64,000 nucleotides of DNA from Bacteroidota bacterium (GTDB taxonomy: Bacteria; Bacteroidota; Bacteroidia; Cytophagales; Cyclobacteriaceae), in the NCBI GenBank assembly GCA_023428695.1, contig JAEYWY010000026.1:256662-320661 (forward strand). The letters run 5' to 3'. Both the position numbers and the translations under genes were made by a program. Below are positions 8,620 through 15,847 of this stretch, piece after piece. The notes beneath the pieces were generated by a model. It did no database searches. It was not told where the DNA came from and worked only from the letters and a program-made list of their open reading frames with translations. Numbering within the stretch: position 1 is the stretch's first letter; each line of letters opens with the position of its first letter.

Positions 8620-9047
8620 TGGCCGTAATAGAAACCTGCGAACGTCTGCTCAAGTCATTCAATATGCGGTCGACTCCAAGCCGCCAGGAGATTCTTGGAC
8701 TGTTCCTCGAGAGAGAATACGCCCTTTCACACGGTGATATTGAAAAGGAAGTAAGCCATTCCCTTGATCGCGTAACAGTCTATCGGACCATAAGAACATT
8801 TCTTGACCGGGGGGTTATCCACAAAGTGCTCGACGACGAGGGTACCCTCAAGTATGCTCTTTGCAGCGAAGCGTGCTCTTCGACCGGACACCACCACGAC
8901 CATATACATTTCAAATGCACGTCGTGTGGCCAAACCCTCTGTCTTGATATGGAGCTTCCCGGGTTTCACCTCCCGCGGGGCTACAAACCGGACACGATAA
9001 ACGTCCTGGTGCAGGGAACCTGTGAAAAATGCAATGGCGTTACCTGA
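8619..9047 (+). CDS. Fur/Zur family metal-dependent transcriptional repressor
   Basis: A 142-residue protein of Fur length. The N-terminal winged helix has TPSRQEILGLFLE and HGDIEKEVSHSLDRVTVYRTIRTF, the typical Fur recognition helix. The C-terminal part carries HHHDHIHFKC, the regulatory metal site, and two CxxC pairs (CTSC and CEKC) for structural zinc. Which metal or peroxide signal it senses cannot be decided from the sequence. The ATG at 8619 overlaps the exporter stop by one base; a GTG immediately before is possible. TerC follows after 148 bases, and feoAB lies about 4 kb away. Confidence 0.9.
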   Translation: MAVIETCERLLKSFNMRSTPSRQEILGLFLEREYALSHGDIEKEVSHSLDRVTVYRTIRTFLDRGVIHKVLDDEGTLKYALCSEACSSTGHHHDHIHFKCTSCGQTLCLDMELPGFHLPRGYKPDTINVLVQGTCEKCNGVT

Positions 9048-9061
9048 AATTGCAAGGAGTT

Positions 9062-9085
9062 CTGCGGCCAACTTTATTCCCGCAG
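9062..9085 (+). terminator. weak hairpin after the Fur-family gene
   Basis: CTGCGG at 9062-9067 pairs with CCGCAG at 9080-9085, loop 12 bases, 15 bases after the Fur stop. There is no strong T run, so termination is uncertain. Confidence 0.3.
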
Positions 9086-9113
9086 GTTAATTCTACGTAT
9101 GATAATATATTCG

Positions 9114-9121
9114 TAGTTTTG
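9114..9121 (+). promoter_or_regulatory. candidate -7 element for terC
   Basis: TAGTTTTG matches TAnnTTTG exactly, 75 bases before the chosen terC start (135 before the alternative ATG). No TTG is obvious at the -33 position. It implies terC can be transcribed apart from the Fur-family gene. Confidence 0.4.
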
Positions 9122-9195
9122 AGATCTTATGGTGGAGAATTCCGTATAAACCGATTTTTTTTGCTCTTTTGACTAAACTAACGCATTAACCCCCC

Positions 9196-10245
9196 TTGTC
9201 CTTTTTTCAGAACATACTTGCTGCGTCACTTTTTTCAAATCTGAGCGAACGGGAAATGATTCTATTTGGTGTCTTTTTCGGCATCATCATCATTTTTCTG
9301 GCGATTGACCTGGGAATCTTTAACAAGAAGGCTCACAAGATTTCTCCAAAATCAGCCCTCTACCAATCAATATTCTGGGTTTTGATAAGCGCGGCGTTTG
9401 GATACCTCGTCTATATCGAAGGACCCTATGAACACGTGCTGGGTGACACAATCGAAGTGCTGTCGGGAGCGGATGCCGCAGTGTTGTATTTCTCCGCGTA
9501 CCTGACTGAAAAAGCTCTCTCAGTTGACAACATTTTCGTAATCCTGCTAATTCTCAAATACTTCAAGGTCAGAGAGGAATATTTTCACAAAATACTTTTC
9601 TGGGGAATTCTTGGAGCAATCATCTTCCGTGCCGTTTTCATCTTCGTAGGAGCTTACCTGATTCACCAGTTCCATTTTATCCTCTACATCTTCGGTGTCT
9701 TCCTGATCTACTCTGGCATCCGAATCTATTTCGAGGATGACGATCAGAAAATCGAGCCGGAGAAGAATCCGATCATGAAGTTTTGCCGGAGGTATTTGCC
9801 CATAACCCGCGATGACTCCGATGGAAAGTTTATTGTAAAGCGCGAGGGCAGATTGATGTTTACGCCATTGTTCCTCGTCATCGTGCTTATTGAAACTACT
9901 GACCTGATTTTCGCCGTTGATTCGATTCCTGCCGCATTTGCGATTACTCAGAATGAATTCCTGATTTACACCTCGAATATTTTCGCAGTGATGGGACTGA
10001 GGGCAATGTTCTTCCTGCTCGCGGGAATAATTGACAAGTTCTACCTGCTGCAAAAGGGACTTAGTATCATTCTTTTCTTCATCGGCGCCAAGATGCTCCT
10101 GGAGATATTCGATTACAACATCGGGGTGTACGCCTCGTTCTCGGTTATCATTGCAACGCTTACACTTTCGATCATCTTCTCCGTACTGGTGCCGCGAAAA
10201 GAGAAGAACAAGTCCGCCGATCCATCGGCTGAGCACGAGCACTGA
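9196..10245 (+). CDS. TerC/Alx family integral membrane metal-transport protein
   Basis: A 349-residue protein with about nine hydrophobic helices. TerC-family signatures with conserved acidic residues in membrane segments are present: AIDLGIFN in helix 1, EKALSVDNIFVI in helix 3 and TTDLIFAVDSIPAAFAIT in the second half. Family members (TerC, Alx, MeeF/YceF) are linked to manganese export, metalation of secreted enzymes and tellurite resistance. The first in-frame start is TTG at 9196 (stop at 9187-9189 upstream); ATG at 9256 (MILFGVFF) is a good alternative that loses only 20 residues. Its stop abuts that of the TerB-like gene at TGATCA. Confidence 0.9.
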   Translation: MSFFQNILAASLFSNLSEREMILFGVFFGIIIIFLAIDLGIFNKKAHKISPKSALYQSIFWVLISAAFGYLVYIEGPYEHVLGDTIEVLSGADAAVLYFSAYLTEKALSVDNIFVILLILKYFKVREEYFHKILFWGILGAIIFRAVFIFVGAYLIHQFHFILYIFGVFLIYSGIRIYFEDDDQKIEPEKNPIMKFCRRYLPITRDDSDGKFIVKREGRLMFTPLFLVIVLIETTDLIFAVDSIPAAFAITQNEFLIYTSNIFAVMGLRAMFFLLAGIIDKFYLLQKGLSIILFFIGAKMLLEIFDYNIGVYASFSVIIATLTLSIIFSVLVPRKEKNKSADPSAEHEH

Positions 10246-11508
10246 TCAGTCTCCGTGAGTGAACAGATTCCTGGGAAGTATTTTTAACAAGATTGGAAGT
10301 GTGAGAAACCGCTGCGGCACTGACGTCACTGAAAAAGATGGAATTGTTTTCAGGACTTCGATCAGCTGCAGGCGAAGTTGCTCTTTTTCATCTACGGATA
10401 ATTCGTAACTCCGGGCTTTGTCGAGCAACACGGCAATTTTTTCCTGGTTTTCAAGATCCCGCAAAAGGCGGGTCTTATTTCTCGACGCAAGTTTTGCTAC
10501 ACGGTCAATGTACTGTTCGCTGATGTTCTGAAAATCCTGTTTGTCCTGGAGGTGATCAAGATGGTTCCAGTTTTCAAGAACAAACCCCTCAATCGCAACC
10601 ATGCTGTTCTCAAGTTCGTCGTCTGAAAAATCAAAGTACTTGCAGAAGACTTTGAGAAAATCAACCTCCGCTTCTTCGACGCGTTTATCGGCCCATATCG
10701 TAAGGATTGCGATCTCCATGAAAAACTTCTTAAGTATCCAGGAGTTTTCTGCAGGGAGGTCGATATCCTCAATAGCTATACCTTCAACAAAAATTCGAAG
10801 GGCTTCTTTTTTTCTGTCAACCGGAAGGTCCGTCGTCTGAAGGAAAAACTCAAACAACCGTCTTTCCTCCGGCGCAACCACCTTGTTCGCGTGCGCTGCT
10901 GCAGCCATTACTTTCACCATTGAAAAGCGAAGTTCTTCTCTTTCATAACGGAAAAAGTCAGCTACGATTTTATCGGCATTCGTGTGGATCCATTGTCCAA
11001 AGATGAAAACATCCAGGAAGAGAAGGCTGTTGTGAAAGAATGTCGTCCAGAAACCGCCATGAAAACTATTGGTATAACTGATCCGTTTTTCAAGGATCGT
11101 TTCTGCCAGTTCAAGCGCAGATTTTTTTCGCCCGAAAAAGGTCTTGTTCGGAACTGATATCTCAGGGAAAATATTGTTGTAGAAATTGCCGATACTCTCC
11201 AGTGTACTCATAATGATCCCGGTAAGTTCCTCTTCACTTCTTACCGGTTTGTCATAAAAAAGCAGTGAGCTACTGATGAGACTTTCTGCAAGCAGAACCT
11301 TCATGCGGTCCTTTTCGCCCCACTCGTCGTCGTCAATGAGTTCAGTGGTCAGCGACTCGCCATACATCAACCCTGTGGGTTGAATAAGGCGGTAGAGGGA
11401 ATATTCAGGATGAGAAGACCTGCGGTGAGGTTCCTGGGTCAGGCCATGAAAGAGATTTTTTCTGAACTCGAGGTATTCTTTTAGCCACCCCTTTTCGTTT
11501 GGGACCAT
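10246..11508 (-). CDS. TerB-like domain protein
   Basis: A 420-residue, mostly helical soluble protein without signal peptide. The middle (about residues 195-310) has SMVKVMAAAAHANKVVAPEE and, some 60 residues on, EIAILTIWADKRVEEAEVDFL; both follow the TerB/DjlA-like pattern of an acidic helix-loop-helix with a conserved acidic turn. The N-terminal 190 residues are not recognised. TerB-like modules are tied to metal or tellurite stress and membrane-associated complexes, but the biochemistry is unsettled. It is the last gene of the feoAB-purKE directon and converges on terC with no spacer. I am fairly sure of the fold class and unsure of the role. Confidence 0.65.
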   Translation of the reverse strand: MVPNEKGWLKEYLEFRKNLFHGLTQEPHRRSSHPEYSLYRLIQPTGLMYGESLTTELIDDDEWGEKDRMKVLLAESLISSSLLFYDKPVRSEEELTGIIMSTLESIGNFYNNIFPEISVPNKTFFGRKKSALELAETILEKRISYTNSFHGGFWTTFFHNSLLFLDVFIFGQWIHTNADKIVADFFRYEREELRFSMVKVMAAAAHANKVVAPEERRLFEFFLQTTDLPVDRKKEALRIFVEGIAIEDIDLPAENSWILKKFFMEIAILTIWADKRVEEAEVDFLKVFCKYFDFSDDELENSMVAIEGFVLENWNHLDHLQDKQDFQNISEQYIDRVAKLASRNKTRLLRDLENQEKIAVLLDKARSYELSVDEKEQLRLQLIEVLKTIPSFSVTSVPQRFLTLPILLKILPRNLFTHGD

Positions 11509-11559
11509 TGTCTACGGATTTTTCAAATAATGAAAGGTAGGGAATTAATGCGACTTTTT

Positions 11560-12075
11560 TCACAAAAACTCTCGCCAGCCCCGCTCTTCCAATCCCTTAG
11601 CGCTAACCTCTACTTTGTTTTTGAGAGCCGTCTTGTATCGACTGAGTTCTTCCGCAACCCGGTCATCACCGGTCGCGATAATTTGTGCAGCAAGTATGCC
11701 GGCATTCTGCGCCCCGTCCAGTGCAACGGTCGCAACGGGGACCCCTGCAGGCATTTGTAAGATACTTAAAACGGAATCCCACCCGTCGATGGAATTCGAT
11801 GACTTGACAGGAACTCCGATGACAGGCAGCGTAGTCAGCGAAGCCACCATCCCGGGAAGATGTGCTGCACCGCCAGCGCCCGCGATAATCACCTTTACAC
11901 CGCGGTCCCGTGCCTTGGTAGCGAAATCAACCATTCGCAACGGCGTACGATGCGCCGAGACAATCGTAATCTCGTAGGATACCTTTAAGTGATCCAGAAC
12001 CTCGGCGGCGTCTTTCATGATCCTGAGATCAGATTGGCTGCCCATAATAATGCTGACCACGGGACGATTTATCAT
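11560..12075 (-). CDS. purE: N5-carboxyaminoimidazole ribonucleotide mutase
   Basis: Class I PurE: moves the carboxylate of N5-CAIR to carbon 4, giving CAIR in purine synthesis. The 171-residue protein has IIMGSQSDLRIM at the N terminus, SAHRTPLRM with the catalytic His, AGAGGAAHLPGMVAS and GVPVKSS, all standard. The start overlaps the purK stop by four bases (ATGA), so the two are translationally coupled and their products act consecutively. Confidence 0.97.
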   Translation of the reverse strand: MINRPVVSIIMGSQSDLRIMKDAAEVLDHLKVSYEITIVSAHRTPLRMVDFATKARDRGVKVIIAGAGGAAHLPGMVASLTTLPVIGVPVKSSNSIDGWDSVLSILQMPAGVPVATVALDGAQNAGILAAQIIATGDDRVAEELSRYKTALKNKVEVSAKGLEERGWREFL

Positions 12076-13244
12076 GAGGAAATGACTTTAAGTGTCTTTT
12101 TGACAAAATCGGCGTTTTTTTTCACAGTTGCGATATCCCGATTCACGATCGTAACGTGCCCCATCTTACGGAAGGGCTTTGTCTTCTTCTTTCCGTAAAG
12201 ATGAACATGTACTCCGGGAATGGAAACAACTTCCTCAAAACCTTCATACGCCGCATCGCCTTCAAACCCCGCCTCACCCAGGAGATTTACCATTGCCCCC
12301 GGCAGCAACAAAGTTGTGTCGCCCAATGGCAGACCAAGAATCGCCCGCAGATGTTGTTCATACTGCGAGGTACCATTTGCTTCGATGGTTTGATGGCCGC
12401 TGTTATGTGGCCGCGGAGCAATCTCATTAACCAGCACCTCGCCTTCCTTTGTAACGAACATTTCCACTGCGAGGAGGCCTACCATGTCAAGTTTTTGAAT
12501 AAGATCCCGCGCAATCCCGTCAGCCCTTTGTGATGCAACGGTTGGGATATCCGCGGGTGCAAACAAATACTCGACAAGATTATGAACAGGATGAAAGACC
12601 ATTTCAACAACCGGGAAAGTTGAAACATCTCCCTTCTCATTACGGGCTACGATCACTGAAATTTCTTTCTCGAAATCAATCATTCTTTCGAGCACGCCGG
12701 GTGAATCGAATGCCTTCTCGAGATCGCCGGCATCCCTGATCACCTGGACTCCGCGGCCGTCGTATCCTTCGCGGCCAAGTTTGTGTACAGCGGGTAAAAA
12801 CGAACCGGCGTGTCGCTTTACATCGCCTGCGTTTTCAGTCAATACAAATTCCGCGGTCGGTATCCCATGGTCGCGATAAAATGTCTTTTGCGTACGCTTG
12901 TCCTGGATTAATTCAATTACGTCCGGCTGAGGAAACACCTTCTTGCCGAGGCGCTGAAGCTCGCGCAAAGCGGGAACACTTACGTTTTCAATTTCGATTG
13001 TGATGATGTCGCATGAACTGCCAAACTTCACCACCGTGTCGAAGTCTGTTAACTTACCGTGATGGAACTCCGCCAACTGTGAACAGGGGGCCTGCGCATC
13101 AGGATCCAACACCCGGAACGGAATGTTGAAATCAATCCCTGATTGAATCAGCATTCGTCCGAGTTGACCGCCACCCAGTATTCCAACAACCTTTTGATTA
13201 AATGTACCCAAGTTCACGAAGTTTGGAGGCCAAATTACGGCCAT
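12072..13244 (-). CDS. purK: 5-(carboxyamino)imidazole ribonucleotide synthase
   Basis: ATP-grasp enzyme that makes N5-CAIR from AIR, ATP and bicarbonate. 390 residues. Seen: VGILGGGQLGRML near the N terminus, LDPDAQAPCSQLA, then the ATP-grasp core with GREGYDGRGVQV and the metal-binding VNEIAPRPHNSGH. The ATG at 13244 leaves a 17-residue extension before the first strand. It starts 6 bases after the feoB stop, an unusual purine/iron gene junction but in one directon. Confidence 0.96.
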   Translation of the reverse strand: MAVIWPPNFVNLGTFNQKVVGILGGGQLGRMLIQSGIDFNIPFRVLDPDAQAPCSQLAEFHHGKLTDFDTVVKFGSSCDIITIEIENVSVPALRELQRLGKKVFPQPDVIELIQDKRTQKTFYRDHGIPTAEFVLTENAGDVKRHAGSFLPAVHKLGREGYDGRGVQVIRDAGDLEKAFDSPGVLERMIDFEKEISVIVARNEKGDVSTFPVVEMVFHPVHNLVEYLFAPADIPTVASQRADGIARDLIQKLDMVGLLAVEMFVTKEGEVLVNEIAPRPHNSGHQTIEANGTSQYEQHLRAILGLPLGDTTLLLPGAMVNLLGEAGFEGDAAYEGFEEVVSIPGVHVHLYGKKKTKPFRKMGHVTIVNRDIATVKKNADFVKKTLKVISS

Positions 13245-13250
13245 TTCAGA

Positions 13251-15365
13251 TCATGAGAAAATATTGAAGACCGCCCATGCCGACACGTACGCAAGGGTGG
13301 TCATATAAACCAGTTGAATTACAGGCCATTTCCAGCCTTTTGTTTCGCGGTAAACAACGGCAAGCGTACTCATACATTGCATAGCGAATGTGTAGAAAAC
13401 AAGCAGCGAAAGCCCGACGGCCGGCGTGAACCGGGCAGTGCCGGTTTCCGGGTTAATCTCTGCACGCATGCGTTGTTTGATTGTAGCTTCATCATCAGTG
13501 CTGCTGCCTATGGAATATATTGTGGCCATCGTCCCGACAAATACTTCACGTGCCGCGAAAGAGGTAACGAGCGCAATTCCGATCTTCCAGTCATACCCCA
13601 GCGGCCGGATCAACGGCTCGAGTCCCTTGCCAATCACGCCCGCATAGGAGTTCTCGAGTTTGTACGCAGCGATCCGGTCTTCAAGTTCCTGATCATCCAG
13701 AGTCTCATTGGTGTTTGCAAGGACAGCCTCCCTGGCGTTGTTCATTTTGTCAGCCGGGCCATAGCTGGCGAGAACCCAGAGAATGATGGAGATAGCGAGG
13801 ATGATCTTACCGGCTTCAAAGACGAAAGCCTTTGTTTTCTCTACGATGGTATATCCGACATTTGACCATTTCGGTATCCTGTAGGGAGGAAGTTCCATGA
13901 TCAGGAAGCTGCGTTCTCTGACACGGATAATAAGTTTCATCACCCACGCAGATGCGATAGCGGCGACAAACCCCAACAGGTACAGCCCCATAAGTGCGAG
14001 TCCCTGGAGGTTAAAGAATCCCAGTGCTTTTTGCTCGGGAACGATTAATGCAATCAGAATGGTAAAAATTGGAAGTCGCGCAGAACAACTCATCAGTGGT
14101 GTGACCATTATTGTGATCGTGCGCTCTTTCCAGTTGTCGATCGTGCGCGTTGCCATGATCGCGGGGATGGCACATGCGACACCGGACATGAGCGGGACGA
14201 CACTTTTTCCATTCAGGCCGAACTTCCGCATGATCTTGTCCATCAGGAAAACCACTCTTGCCATGTAGCCAGATTCTTCGAGCACGGAGATGAACGCAAA
14301 CAAAATGGCGATCTGCGGAACGAAAATTACAATGCCGCCAATTCCGGGAACGATACCTTCTGCCAGGAGGCTGGTCAGTGGCCCCTCTGGCAGGTGTTCG
14401 CCGAGGAAGGAACTGAGCCATGCAAAACCGCCGTCGATAAGGTCCATGGGTACTGTTGCCCAGGGGAAGATCGACTGGAAGATTAGGAATAGCACGAGGA
14501 AGAAGATCACATATCCCCACACCTTGTGGGTGAGGACGCGATCGATCCGACTTGTCATTCTTTTCCATGACGCATCGGGTGTTTTCAATGTCACTTCATT
14601 CAGCAAATCCTGAATGTAGCTGTACCGTTGTATCGTTTCAGCACCCTGGAACTTCCCAGGGAAAAAAGCATGGCGATCCCTGATGCTCGAGACCGTTGCG
14701 AGGGTAGATCGATCAAGAAAGCCCAACGACTGTGGTTGCTCGAGGAAGAGGTAGGCCTCATAGTCGTTATCGACTCCCGTCGCATTGCGAAGGTCCGCAA
14801 CGGCGCCTTCCACTTCTTTCCAGATGGGGAAGATCGACGTCATCGACGGGTGATGCTTCTTTGCGAGTTCGTCCTTCAACTCTTTGATGCCTGTGCCTTT
14901 ACGGGCGTTGATAGCAACGACCGGTACGCCCAACTTTTTGGAGAGCCCTTTCAGATCGAAGGTCATCCCTGCCTTGTTAGCGAGGTCGATCATGTTCAGA
15001 ACGAGCACAGAGGGTAGCCCCAAATCAATTACCTGAGTAAGTAAAAGCAGGCTACGCTTCAAATTCGTCGCATCGGCAACTACAACTACTTTATCGGGAG
15101 TGGTATCGGAATGATGGTTAAGGAGTGTTTCAGAAACGATTCGTTCATCTAGGCTGCGCGGATAGATACTGTAAATTCCGGGAAAGTCTGTGATTTCTGC
15201 TTTTTTCCCTTCGGTCAGCGAACATGTCCCGGTTCTCTTTTCAACGGTTACTCCGGGGAAGTTTCCAATTTTTTGGTTAAGCCCGGTGAGGTGGTTGAAC
15301 AGAGAAGACTTACCCGAGTTAGGGTTGCCAACCAGCGCTATTTTTATCCTCGCTGCTTCCGGCAT
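13251..15365 (-). CDS. feoB: ferrous iron transporter B
   Basis: Inner-membrane Fe2+ uptake protein with an N-terminal GTPase domain. Of 704 residues, the first 170 hold G1 GNPNSGKSS, G3 DFPGIYS and G4 LNMID. Two Gate-type membrane blocks follow, with signatures GIGGIVIFVPQIAILF and SGYMARVVFLMD. Toward the C terminus PAVGLSLLVFYTFAMQC fits the family. Length is typical for the shorter FeoB class. ATG overlaps the feoA stop by one base (TAATG), so FeoA and FeoB are made together. Confidence 0.97.
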   Translation of the reverse strand: MPEAARIKIALVGNPNSGKSSLFNHLTGLNQKIGNFPGVTVEKRTGTCSLTEGKKAEITDFPGIYSIYPRSLDERIVSETLLNHHSDTTPDKVVVVADATNLKRSLLLLTQVIDLGLPSVLVLNMIDLANKAGMTFDLKGLSKKLGVPVVAINARKGTGIKELKDELAKKHHPSMTSIFPIWKEVEGAVADLRNATGVDNDYEAYLFLEQPQSLGFLDRSTLATVSSIRDRHAFFPGKFQGAETIQRYSYIQDLLNEVTLKTPDASWKRMTSRIDRVLTHKVWGYVIFFLVLFLIFQSIFPWATVPMDLIDGGFAWLSSFLGEHLPEGPLTSLLAEGIVPGIGGIVIFVPQIAILFAFISVLEESGYMARVVFLMDKIMRKFGLNGKSVVPLMSGVACAIPAIMATRTIDNWKERTITIMVTPLMSCSARLPIFTILIALIVPEQKALGFFNLQGLALMGLYLLGFVAAIASAWVMKLIIRVRERSFLIMELPPYRIPKWSNVGYTIVEKTKAFVFEAGKIILAISIILWVLASYGPADKMNNAREAVLANTNETLDDQELEDRIAAYKLENSYAGVIGKGLEPLIRPLGYDWKIGIALVTSFAAREVFVGTMATIYSIGSSTDDEATIKQRMRAEINPETGTARFTPAVGLSLLVFYTFAMQCMSTLAVVYRETKGWKWPVIQLVYMTTLAYVSAWAVFNIFS

Positions 15366-15595
15366 TAATCGACAATTGAAATAGTCGCTGCCTCTTCAAG
15401 ACGAAGCGAAAGCTCATACCCGGAAACGCTGATACAAATGGGATCTCCGAACGGGGCAGTGAAATTGAATTTGACGGAGGCGCCGGGCAGGCAGCCCATT
15501 TCCATAAGTTTGACGGAAAGAAACTCATCGGTAAATCCCGCAACAACGCCCATTTCACCTGGCCGCATCTGCGCGACACTTTTACCCGTTGCCAT
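15365..15595 (-). CDS. feoA: ferrous iron transport accessory protein A
   Basis: A 76-residue cytoplasmic SH3-like protein. MRPGEMGVVAGF and VKLMEMGCLPGASVKF follow the FeoA pattern (hydrophobic strand, LxxMGxxPG turn), and the protein ends in the usual strand RLEEAATISIV. FeoA is required for FeoB-dependent Fe2+ uptake and may modulate its G domain. It is the first gene of the directon and has a well-formed promoter and an AT-rich inverted repeat upstream. Confidence 0.93.
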   Translation of the reverse strand: MATGKSVAQMRPGEMGVVAGFTDEFLSVKLMEMGCLPGASVKFNFTAPFGDPICISVSGYELSLRLEEAATISIVD

Positions 15596-15601
15596 GTGTT
15601 C

Positions 15602-15614
15602 TTAATTAGATTAA
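15602..15614. promoter_or_regulatory. inverted repeat in the feoA leader, candidate operator
   Basis: TTAAT-TAG-ATTAA is a perfect 5+3+5 inverted repeat between the feoA -7 element and its ATG (7 bases before the start codon). The place suits a repressor site. Which regulator binds is inference; it is AT-rich like many metal-regulator boxes but does not match a consensus I can name. Confidence 0.4.
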
Positions 15615-15626
15615 TTTTAAACAAGG

Positions 15627-15657
15627 CAAATATAGAAGCGGTTCCACTCGTTTCCAA
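15627..15657 (-). promoter_or_regulatory. promoter of the feoAB directon
   Basis: On the minus strand, TTG at 15657-15655 is followed after 20 bases by TATATTTG at 15634-15627, an exact TAnnTTTG. Both elements and the spacing agree with the primary Bacteroidota promoter. Transcription would begin about 25 bases before feoA. This is the best-formed promoter in the window. Confidence 0.6.
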
Positions 15658-15676
15658 TGATTTAAGTCACTTAAAA

Positions 15677-15847
15677 ATGTCAAAGAAGGATACACAAAAG
15701 TCTCGAAAGACGCGCAAATCCAAAGGCGTTAAGGAAGAGCCTGAAAAGGAAGCGTGGACAAAAGCACAGGATGTGCCCGCAGAAGATAATCAGGAGTACG
15801 GAGGGATGAACATGTCCAACTTCCGGAAGAATCTTGGCTGCGGCTGA
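15677..15847 (+). CDS. small lysine-rich protein of unknown function
   Basis: A 56-residue protein starting MSKKDTQKSRKTRK, strongly basic at the N terminus, acidic in the middle (KEEPEKEAW) and ending NFRKNLGCG. A start at 15596 would add 27 residues that overlap the feoA promoter; the ATG at 15677 is preferred. It is the only rightward gene between two leftward runs, and its stop abuts that of murF-alr in TGATCA. It has no membrane segment or signal peptide, and I do not recognise a family. Confidence 0.55.
   Translation: MSKKDTQKSRKTRKSKGVKEEPEKEAWTKAQDVPAEDNQEYGGMNMSNFRKNLGCG

Noticed and set aside
9547..10242. 231-residue frame antisense to terC.
   Set aside because: It mirrors the codon structure of a strongly supported gene, is poor in hydrophobic clusters and matches no family.
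15596..15676. Longer start for the small Lys-rich protein.
   Set aside because: It overlaps the feoA promoter and adds a non-polar stretch with no signal peptide logic; the ATG at 15677 is better.
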